NCBI GenBank assembly: GCA_036399835.1
Contig: DASWMI010000077.1
Location: forward strand, 1-15,912
Length of the DNA stretch: 15,912 nucleotides
DNA from: DASYML01 sp036399835
Lineage (GTDB): Bacteria; Acidobacteriota; Blastocatellia; Pyrinomonadales; Pyrinomonadaceae
Direction of reading: 5' to 3'
The notes below the pieces were generated by a model, which was given only the letters and a program-made list of their open reading frames with translations, was not told the origin of the DNA and did not search any database. Numbering within the stretch: position 1 is the first letter of the stretch; each line of letters starts with the position of its first letter. Positions 7,096 through 14,700 of this stretch are shown here, in pieces. Made by a program: the position numbers and the translations under genes.

Positions 7096-7348
7096 GGACT
7101 TATCCGAGTCCAACCTGCATTCATTCATCATCAAGCTCTGGCTGGAAGAGGCGAATGCAGAGGCGGAGCGAAGCGCCTGGGGCGGCCACATCACGCATGT
7201 CCCGGGCGGCGAGCGACGCTATATCAGAGACCTGGATGAGATAGCGGATTTTATACGCCCCTATCTCGAATCGATGGGCGTCGAGCCTGGACCGCGCAGG
7301 CAGGTTTACAGGTGGCTCACGCGGCTCGCGCGGCGCAGGCACTCTTAA
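7094..7348 (+). CDS. Small conserved-looking protein of the injection-system locus (84 aa)
   Basis: I place the start at the ATG at 7094 (MDLSESNLHSFIIKLWLEE), 5 nt after GGAG; the frame is open further up to 7010 without an SD. The core reads GGHITHVPGGERRYIRDLDE followed by IADFIRPYLESMGV. This looks like a compact alpha/beta domain and ends in a basic stretch with several Arg residues (RRQVYRWLTRLARRRHS). I have the impression that short proteins with this HITHVP-GERRY-DLDEI pattern recur beside BTAD regulators and injection-system genes, but I know no named family or function. There is no signal peptide and no membrane segment, so it is cytoplasmic. A chaperone, adaptor or regulatory partner of the BTAD protein are all possible. 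Confidence 0.7.
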   Translation: MDLSESNLHSFIIKLWLEEANAEAERSAWGGHITHVPGGERRYIRDLDEIADFIRPYLESMGVEPGPRRQVYRWLTRLARRRHS

Positions 7349-7359
7349 AGCAGATGAAG

Positions 7360-7383
7360 TTGGACCTGTCATCATTGGTCCAA
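7360..7383 (+). repeat. 7-bp inverted repeat upstream of the Pvc16-like gene
   Basis: TTGGACC (7360-7366) and GGTCCAA (7377-7383) are perfect inverse copies around a 10-nt spacer, 11 bp before the SD of the next gene. It could be an operator or an RNA hairpin affecting initiation. It is not followed by a T run, so it is not a terminator. Confidence 0.5.
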
Positions 7384-7393
7384 AAAGTAGTCA

Positions 7394-7400
7394 GAGGGAG
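7394..7400 (+). promoter_or_regulatory. Shine-Dalgarno GAGGGAG deciding a TTG start
   Basis: GAGGGAG lies 9 nt upstream of TTG at 7410. The encoded MATYRAIAATGLAL start matches the usual N terminus of DUF4255 proteins, so the TTG is accepted. Confidence 0.7.
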
Positions 7401-7409
7401 CTTTAATTT

Positions 7410-8009
7410 TTGGCGACATATCGTGCCATTGCAGCGACCGGCCTGGCGCTTCGCGGCCTGCTTGAAAGCGCCTGCCCGAAGACGGAGTTTCCCAACGCGC
7501 AGTTTGAGCTTTATCGCGCCGCCAATTTCGATGGACCGATGGAGACGGGCATCTCGCTCTATCTCTATCGCGTCGTGGTCAACGCCTCGCGGCGCAACTT
7601 CGCGCCGACCACTGGTCCAGACGGCAAGCGCTATCGGCCACCGCTCCCGCTCGATGTCTGTTACATGCTGACGCCCTGGGGGCCGACCGCAGAGGTTCAA
7701 CATCGCTTGCTCGGCTGGGCCATGCGCGAATTAGAGAATACGCCGATTCTGCCTTCGAGCCTCTTGAACCATTACGTTCAGGAGGTGGACACCTTTCGCC
7801 CATCGGAGACGGTCGAACTAATCTGCGAGACACTTTCGATACAGGATATGAACGCGCTCTGGGACGGATTCAAAGTCGGTAAGACCAACCAGCAGCTCTC
7901 CGTCATTTACATCGCGCGGATGCTGCTCGTCGAGTCCGACATAGAGATGGCCGAATATTCGCCGGTGCAGACGCGCATCTTCGAGCAGGGGAAAGGACCG
8001 GTCCAATGA
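7410..8009 (+). CDS. DUF4255 / Pvc16-Afp16-type tube-terminator protein
   Basis: A 199-residue cytoplasmic protein starting at TTG. Residues 1-185 follow the DUF4255 (Pvc16 N-terminal domain) pattern: YRAIAATGLALRGLLE helix, FELYRAANF, ISLYLYRVVVNASRRN, then PLPLDVCYMLTPWGPTAEVQ, LLGWAMRELENTPILP and a C-terminal LSVIYIARMLLVES region. In Afp and PVC particles the equivalent protein caps the tail end distal to the baseplate, stops tube and sheath polymerisation, and sets particle length together with the tape measure. Its presence, and the absence of capsid or portal genes, favours an injection system rather than a prophage. It overlaps the next gene by ATGA (8006-8009), indicating translational coupling. 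Confidence 0.9.
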   Translation: MATYRAIAATGLALRGLLESACPKTEFPNAQFELYRAANFDGPMETGISLYLYRVVVNASRRNFAPTTGPDGKRYRPPLPLDVCYMLTPWGPTAEVQHRLLGWAMRELENTPILPSSLLNHYVQEVDTFRPSETVELICETLSIQDMNALWDGFKVGKTNQQLSVIYIARMLLVESDIEMAEYSPVQTRIFEQGKGPVQ

Positions 8010-9019
8010 TCGAGACCTTCCAGCAGCTTGAGCGCCAGACGTTGATTGCGCCGCTCGGCGTGAGGTTCTGGGATGTGGCCTTTGGCGCTTACGTCAGAGG
8101 CGGGCTAACGGTCAGCGCCTATCCGGCGGGCGACCCCTCCGGCGCGACAGATGCCATGCCCAATCGCTCCGGTACTTACGTGCTGCATCATGCCAAGGGC
8201 CTGCGCGAATTTGAGATGGGCCTGAGCAAAGTGGAATTTACAGAGACGACGCCGGAGAGATGGCGCTTCACGGTCGAAGTCCGCGACCTGGAGCGACGTT
8301 TTGTGCCCGTAGCTTTTGAAGCCTGGCTGCCCTTCAAGGGATTCTTCAGATGGCAGGCAACAACGCTTGAGCGCACGCCGCTAGACCCGCCGGATGAGCT
8401 GAGCATCCCGCTCTATTCGTCAATCCAACGCGGCGCACCAGCAGGGATGGCCGTTCTGCGCCTTGAGCTATATGAAGCCTCCGCTTCAGAGACCGAATCG
8501 GAGACGGATGAGGAGCGGTCCAGAAAGCCCGCGGCCTGGGCCATGCTGGAAGCAAGAAGCGGAGGACGCCTGCTCGGTCGCGGTCTGGCGGATGAGCAGG
8601 GGCGGATGATGCTCGTCTTCGCTTATCCGTCGCCGCAGAATACGAGTAATCCCGTAGGCTCTGCCCCAGGCTCTTTCAGCGCGGGCCTGCCCTTTCTCAA
8701 ACAGGAATGGACCATAGAGCTTCAGGCTTACTACGGGCCGGATGCTCTCCTCTCGCCACCATCGCCGCCATCGCCGCCCGGCTCGCCGCCGTCATCGGTT
8801 GTTGCGGGCAGCCAGCTTCCAGACCTGAGCAGGCTTCTGGACCAGCCGCCCGCGGACCTCTTTTTAGACGAGGCGCAGATGGAGACTGTGACGGAAGTCT
8901 CGCTGATGTATGGTCCAAATTTCTTCGTGCATCCGTCCGGCTCGAACGCCGGTTCTCCGCTCAACCCTATACCACTCTCAATCTTGTTTATCACCCCGGC
9001 GGATTCGCCGCCATCCTAA
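8006..9019 (+). CDS. Unrecognised accessory protein of the injection-system locus
   Basis: A 337-residue protein whose ATG overlaps the stop of the Pvc16-like gene. I do not recognise a named family. Residues 30-120 look like a beta-sandwich (GLTVSAYPAGDPS; WRFTVEVRDLERRFVPVAF; LPFKGFFRW), and residues 136-207 a second beta module (MAVLRLELYEAS; GGRLLGRGLADEQGRMMLVF) that recalls carboxypeptidase-regulatory-like domains. A Pro/Ser-rich linker at 250-263, coded by a GC-rich short-period repeat, separates a C-terminal part (264-337). There is no signal peptide, membrane helix or catalytic motif. Its stop codon overlaps the SD of sheath 1. Position and coupling suggest a structural or assembly part of the particle, possibly a tail-end or surface decoration protein. 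That is inference. Confidence 0.75.
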   Translation: MIETFQQLERQTLIAPLGVRFWDVAFGAYVRGGLTVSAYPAGDPSGATDAMPNRSGTYVLHHAKGLREFEMGLSKVEFTETTPERWRFTVEVRDLERRFVPVAFEAWLPFKGFFRWQATTLERTPLDPPDELSIPLYSSIQRGAPAGMAVLRLELYEASASETESETDEERSRKPAAWAMLEARSGGRLLGRGLADEQGRMMLVFAYPSPQNTSNPVGSAPGSFSAGLPFLKQEWTIELQAYYGPDALLSPPSPPSPPGSPPSSVVAGSQLPDLSRLLDQPPADLFLDEAQMETVTEVSLMYGPNFFVHPSGSNAGSPLNPIPLSILFITPADSPPS

Positions 9020-9028
9020 GGAGGAGTC

Positions 9029-11074
9029 ATGCCTGAATATCTAGCTCCCGGAGTTTACATCGAAGAGGTTTCCTATCGCGCCAAGTCTATCGAAGGTGTG
9101 AGCACGACGACGACCGGCTTTATTGGTCCGGCACGCTACGGCCCGATTGACCTGGAGCCGGACGTGATTACCAGCCTGGGAGAGTTCGAGCGCGTTTACG
9201 GAGACCGTCAACAGCTAACCTTTAGCTCCGGCGAGACGATGGACAATTATCTCTGGCACGCTGCACGCGCTTTCTTTCAGGAGGGCGGCAGACGCCTCTA
9301 CATCTCTCGCGTCTTCAAACCCATCTCCGGCGAATACACGCCGCAACAGATCAGGCTCAACGACGCGACGAAGGTCAGCAACTACCCGGACGGGCACGCC
9401 CGCGCCATGATCGGGACGGGCACGACGGCGCTTCGCATACGCGCGCGCTTTCCCGGCGCGCTCAAGATGAGAGTGCGGCTGACGCTGCGGCTGAGCCAGA
9501 ATATTCTGAGCAGCGAGCCTGTCCTGGATGCTCTCGGCAAGGTCCAGAAGGACGAGCAGGGCAAGGTCATCACGCGGCCCAAGGTCGGCTCCTTGCTTGA
9601 TCGAGACATCGTCTGGATCAGCAATCTCGCCAGCCCGCCCTCGCCTCTCACGGACCAGCCAGCGGAAGGCCCCGGAGACTTTTACATCGCCACGCCCATC
9701 TACGATAAGCAGAACAAGGAATGGACCTGGGAATTCAACGCGCTCGAATCCGAGAGCAGCCCGCCAATCAGTCCCGTCTCCAGCCAGTTTCAAACAAAAG
9801 TCCGGCTGCAAGACCTCAACCCTGAGCGCGATGGCGATACAGTGCGCGTCGTGACCTTGAGCCTCGCCGTGACGACCGACGACGGCAACACGCAGGTCTG
9901 GGATGACCTTCCGCTCGACCTCAAGCACCAGCGCGCAGGCTCGCCCGATTCGCTCTTCGACAAATTCTCGGAAGACCCAGGCAGTCTCAGCCAGGCGCTC
10001 AGGCTTCCGATTGTGCTGACCGCCGGAAGCGACCTGGACGACGGACTCGAAGTGCTCGAAACGCTGCTCGCGCATGACCCGTCGCTCGATATACGCAACT
10101 TTCTGGACAAGCTCAACTCGTCCGACAACCAGCGTTCCATCGTCGTAGAGCTTGAGGGAGGCAACGACGGGCAGCGCCCCGATGCGACGCAGTACGAGGG
10201 CGATGCCAGCCCCGACAGCACCCGCAAGACCGGCCTCAAATCCCTGGAGGGCATAGACGATATTTCCATCATCGCCGCGCCCGGCTCGACCTACGGTTAT
10301 GAGAACGGCTATCAGACGGATGCGCAGACCATCATGGGCCTGCTTATCTCGCATGCCGAGAACATGCGTTATCGCATCGCCGTCATAGATTCGGGTAACG
10401 ACCAGGCCATCGCGGACGTGCGCGCCCTGCGCGCCCGCCTCGATTCAAAATATGCCGCGCTCTATTACCCCTGGGTGCGTATCTTAGACCCCGTCACGCA
10501 GCGCGAGATTAATCTTCCGCCGAGCGGTTTCGTCGCGGGCATCTACGCGCGCAACGACATCAACCGCGCCGTCTACAAAGCGCCTGCCAACGAAGTTGTC
10601 AATCTCGCCATAGGCTTCGAGCAGTTCTTGAACAAGGGGCAGCAGGACGTGCTCAACCCCGAGGGCATCAACTGCTTCCGCTTCTTCGAGGGGCGCGGCT
10701 TTCGCCTCTGGGGCGCGCGCACCATCAGCTCCGACCCGGAATGGAAGTACGTCAACCTGCGACGCTACTTCGCATACCTTGAGCACTCTATAGACAAGGG
10801 CACGCAGTGGGCCGTCTTCGAGCCGAACGGCGAGGCTCTCTGGGCCAACATACGCCGCACGATAGAAGATTTTCTCTTTAACGAATGGGTCTCCGGCGCG
10901 CTGCTCGGCGATAAGCCGGACAAAGCCTTCTTCGTGCGCTGCGACCGCTCGACCATGACGCAGAACGATCTGGATAACGGGCGTCTGGTCTGCCAGATCG
11001 GCGTCGCGCCGCTGAGGCCCGCAGAGTTCGTCATATTCCGCATCGGTCAATGGACCGCTGACCGCAAGGCGTAA
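9029..11074 (+). CDS. Contractile tail sheath protein 1
   Basis: A 681-residue sheath subunit behind AAGGAGG (9018-9024). The N terminus MPEYLAPGVYIEEV with FIGPARYGPIDLEPDVITSLGEF and the AARAFFQEGGRRLYISRVF helix-strand is the hallmark of phage and injection-system sheaths. Residues about 405-540 are the central sheath core (DISIIAAPGS; RYRIAVIDS; YAALYYPWVRILDP; FVAGIYARND; YKAPANEVV), and residues 549-678 the C-terminal domain (FEGRGFRLWGARTIS; YVNLRRYFAYLEHSI; GRLVCQIGVAPLRPAEFVIF). Between residues 100 and 404 is a large extra region with beta-rich character, probably facing outward on the particle. The sheath polymerises around the tube and contracts to drive it into a target. Tube 1 follows 78 bp downstream. 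Confidence 0.95.
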   Translation: MPEYLAPGVYIEEVSYRAKSIEGVSTTTTGFIGPARYGPIDLEPDVITSLGEFERVYGDRQQLTFSSGETMDNYLWHAARAFFQEGGRRLYISRVFKPISGEYTPQQIRLNDATKVSNYPDGHARAMIGTGTTALRIRARFPGALKMRVRLTLRLSQNILSSEPVLDALGKVQKDEQGKVITRPKVGSLLDRDIVWISNLASPPSPLTDQPAEGPGDFYIATPIYDKQNKEWTWEFNALESESSPPISPVSSQFQTKVRLQDLNPERDGDTVRVVTLSLAVTTDDGNTQVWDDLPLDLKHQRAGSPDSLFDKFSEDPGSLSQALRLPIVLTAGSDLDDGLEVLETLLAHDPSLDIRNFLDKLNSSDNQRSIVVELEGGNDGQRPDATQYEGDASPDSTRKTGLKSLEGIDDISIIAAPGSTYGYENGYQTDAQTIMGLLISHAENMRYRIAVIDSGNDQAIADVRALRARLDSKYAALYYPWVRILDPVTQREINLPPSGFVAGIYARNDINRAVYKAPANEVVNLAIGFEQFLNKGQQDVLNPEGINCFRFFEGRGFRLWGARTISSDPEWKYVNLRRYFAYLEHSIDKGTQWAVFEPNGEALWANIRRTIEDFLFNEWVSGALLGDKPDKAFFVRCDRSTMTQNDLDNGRLVCQIGVAPLRPAEFVIFRIGQWTADRKA

Positions 11075-11152
11075 ACGCGTCAAGCTTGAATCGTAGATGG
11101 CAGAACTGCTTTTTCTCCTGACGATTCGCGCGTTTCCTAAAAGGAGGATTTC

Positions 11153-11605
11153 ATGGCTGAGTTACGTGATCGCCCCTATGTGCAATTCAATTTTTTAGTT
11201 GACCTCGGGACAGGCACGACCGACGGGCCGGAGGCCGGGTTTCAGGAAGTCAGCGGTCTCGGCATGGAAGTGACCGTCGCGGAATATCGCAACGGCAACG
11301 AGAAGGAGAACTCCGTGCGCAAGCTGACCGGGATGAACAAGGTGACGGACGTGACCTTGAAGCGCGGAGTCATCGGCTCGCTCAATCTCTACCAGTGGCT
11401 CGACCAGATTCGCAACGGCGACCAGAGCGCCCACCGCACCGTCGTGGTCCAGTTGCAGAACGAAGACCACACGAAGGTCGTCGCCACCTGGAAGCTGCTG
11501 CGCGCGCGCATCATCAAGCATACCAGCGGCCCGCTCAACGCCAAGGGAACGGACGTGGCGATGGAAGAAATGACGCTCGCTTATGAACGCCTTGAGATGT
11601 CCTGA
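11153..11605 (+). CDS. Tail tube protein 1
   Basis: A 150-residue tube subunit (phage T4 gp19-like family) with an AAGGAGG SD 5 nt upstream. Diagnostic segments are YVQFNFLVDLG, GFQEVSGLGMEVTVAEYRNG (29-48), VTLKRGVIGS (67-76), LYQWLDQIRNGD, and ARIIKHTSGPLNAKGTDVAM with EEMTLAYERLE at the C terminus. Such proteins stack as hexameric rings to form the inner tube expelled on contraction. Length and termini are normal for the family, with no additions. It pairs naturally with sheath 1 just upstream. Confidence 0.95.
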   Translation: MAELRDRPYVQFNFLVDLGTGTTDGPEAGFQEVSGLGMEVTVAEYRNGNEKENSVRKLTGMNKVTDVTLKRGVIGSLNLYQWLDQIRNGDQSAHRTVVVQLQNEDHTKVVATWKLLRARIIKHTSGPLNAKGTDVAMEEMTLAYERLEMS

Positions 11606-11655
11606 TTTGAAGTGAAGAGCCACTCATTTTCAATCGCGATGTCCTGGTCCGGTTG

Positions 11656-11703
11656 AAGCCAGCTTGAGCGAAGCGAAGTTTGATGAAAGGCGCAGGCTGG
11701 CTT
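11656..11703 (+). repeat. 8-bp inverted repeat between tube 1 and sheath 2
   Basis: AAGCCAGC (11656-11663) and GCTGGCTT (11696-11703) are exact inverse copies about 32 nt apart in the 127-bp gap. No T run follows. It may form a hairpin that separates or processes the message, but evidence is limited to the symmetry. Confidence 0.35.
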
Positions 11704-11732
11704 GACGCTAAGGTTGCTGAGGTCTTCTGAAC

Positions 11733-14700
11733 ATGTCTGCGACGAGGCTTGCCAATACCAGCAGACGTTTGCCCGGCCTGCGCTTTGAGGCGCAGTCGCC
11801 GCCGCTCGCCGAATCGCTGCCGCGCATGGACATCGCGGTCTTCGTCGGGTTCGCGGCGTCTGGACCAGTCAACCAGCCGGTCGTCATCGAAGACTCCGCG
11901 CAGTTCGCAGCCATCTTCGGCGAGGATGCGAAGCTGGCCTGGGACCTGGAGCGCGGCGAGGCGCTGCGCGCCTATCTGGGTCCTGCTGTGAGAGAGTTCT
12001 TTCGCAACGGCGGGCGGCGCTGCTGGATCATACGCGTGGCCGAGGGCGCAAAGTATAACCACTTCCCTGTGCCCGCCCTGCTTGAGCATAGAAAAAGCGG
12101 CGAGCTTCTTCCGGCCTTTGCGCGGGCGCGCTCCGAAGGGAGCTGGTCCGACGGCTTGCGCGTCGGCGCATCTTTAAATACCCGCTCGCTGGAAGTGACC
12201 AAAGCTTCGTTCGCGGATTACGAATTTGAGCTGAGCCTGGCTTCGCCGAGCGACGTGCAGGCGGGCGACCTGCTCCGCTTTCAACTGCGCGAGGATGGTT
12301 ATCTACTCTTCTGCTTCGTCAAATCGGTCCAGCCCGTCGAGCAGGAGACGCAAGCTCCTCCGCCTCTTGAGACGGCTTCTGCAAAGCAGCGCAGGCTGGC
12401 ACGCAGGCGCGCCGTCCGCATACGCTGCCACAAGCCTCTCTGGTGCAAGACGCGCTGGCGCAGGCGCGCAGGCTGCGCACACATTTCCGCCAGCGCCAGA
12501 ATTATCTTCAAAGGCTCTCCAGGCCCGCGCATAGAGACGCGGCACTGGTGCTTTTCCGACATGGACCGGAGCGTCACGCTCCATCTCGTCTCAGACCTTT
12601 CCGGTGCGCCGGAGGTCGGCGCGCTGCTACGTGTTGATTTCGGCCATTCGCAGTTGTGGTTGAGGGTCCTGGCGCGCGAAGCGGACGAGCTGCCCGAAGT
12701 TGTCCCGGCGCTGCCGACGGTTAAGGTTTCCGCGCGAGTCGAGCGCATGTTGCTGCCGCAACCTATGCGCGCTTTGACTTTTGACCAGGAGGGCGCAAGC
12801 CGCCTCATAGAGATAGCAGGGCGGCCAGCGATGCAGGGACAGTCCATCCGCTTGAGCGCCTCGGTCGCGCTGGCGGACGCTCCCGCTCCGGGCAGCCTGG
12901 TGCGCGTGGATTTCGGCAGAAGACAGTTGTGGCTCACGGTGCGGGAAGTAAACTCGGTCGTAGACGAGATGGACCAATCCTCGACCGCTCTGGTCCAGAT
13001 AGAGGGCGAGGGCTTCTGGCTGCTCACGGCTCAGCCTGAGCTTTCGTCTGAGGCTGCTGTTGAGGCCGAGCGGCTCACGTTCGAGCTGCTCGTGCGCGAG
13101 GGCGCGGATAATCCTCTACGTTTAGGCGAGCTTGGCTTTGAGCAGCAACACCCGCGCTACTGGGCCGATTGGCCCACAGATGAGCAGCGTTACGAGGGGA
13201 TGGAGACGCAGACCTTTGTCGCCGCGCGGCGTCTTGCTCCCGACACTTTGCATGAGCCTTTTCCGCTCGCTGGTCGCAACGCAAAGTCTCTTTCGACACA
13301 ACACGCAAACCCTGCGAGCGAAGAGGACCAGGAACAATCCGCGACAGACTTTTATCTTCCTCTGGCGATGCCTCTCGTGGCGGAAGAGTTTCTCGGCGCG
13401 GTCTCGCTGCCCGCATCCGCGCTCAAGCGTGACGGGCTGGCGACCTTCAACTCGACTCTTTTCCTCGATAGCCTCTTGACCGATTCCGGCGTCGAAGACC
13501 TCTTAGCGCAGGCCGATTACCTGCGCTATCAAAGAAGCACGCCTCACTCTTTGAAGGGCATCCATGCGGCTCTCGGCATAGAGGAGGCGACCCTTATCGC
13601 CGTCCCCGATGCGGTCCATCGCGGCTGGACCAACCAGCCTTTCGAGCAGCCGCCGCCCGAGCCTTCAGAGCATCCGGTCCACCCCGAATGGTGGCGCTTT
13701 CTGGATTGCGACCCGCCGCCCACTGCGCTTCCCACAGCGAGCGAGCCTGCCTGGGAAAACTTTTTAGACTGCGACCTGCTCCTGCTCGATGCGCCGGAGT
13801 TGGAGAACGACAGCGCGGCACAGTCGGGCACGATTGAGCTTGTCTGGTCCAGCGTCGAAGGCGCGACCCGTTACCTTCTGGAGGAATCTCGCAGCGCCGC
13901 ATGGAACGGCGCAGAGGTGATTTACACGGGCGAGAAGACGCGGCTCGTGATTTACGGTCGCTCGGTCGGAGATTTTTATTACCGCGTGCGCGCCGAGGCC
14001 GGACGCGTGAAGAGCGACTGGTCCGCAGGAATCGCGGTGCGTACTTCCTCTGCGATGCAGTGGCAGGTGCACAAGGCTGAAGTCTACGAGGCGGGCGCGC
14101 TCGTTGACGTGCATCGCGCGCTGCTGCGTCTGTGCGCGGCGCGCGGCGACATCTTCGCGCTGCTCGCGCTGCCTGAGCATTATCGTGAAGACGACGCGAT
14201 TACTCATGCCGGAGTCATCAGGCCAGCGACCGGACGTATGTTCAACCTGCCTGTCAAGACACAGACGGGCGCGGCGAGCGTCATGCCGCTGAGCCTCGGC
14301 GAAGAACGCGCCACCAGCTATGGCGCGCTCTATCATCCCTGGCTGATCACGCGCCGCGATGACAGGCTCTCGCCCTGGCAGAGCATGCCGCCGGACGGCG
14401 CGGCCTGCGGCGTGCTGTCCCAGCGCGCACTCTCGCGCGGCGCATGGATCGCACCTGCTAACGAGCTGTTGCGCGGCGTGGTCGCGCTGGCTCCGCCGCT
14501 GGCGCGTGCGCGATGGCAGGAGCTACAGGACGCGCAGGTCAATATCTTTCGACACGAGCCGCGCGGGTTTCTCTCCTTGAGCGCGGACACCTTGAGCAGC
14601 GACCCTGATTTGCGCCCGATTAATGTACGCAGGCTCTTGATCCTGCTGCGCCGCCTGGCCTTGCGTCTCGGCGCGACTTACGTCTTCGAGCCGAACGACG

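Noticed and set aside
9215..10354. Long minus-strand open frame opposite sheath 1 (379 codons)
   Set aside because: It lies entirely within an unmistakable sheath gene; such antisense frames are common in GC-rich coding DNA, and the translation has no recognisable motif.
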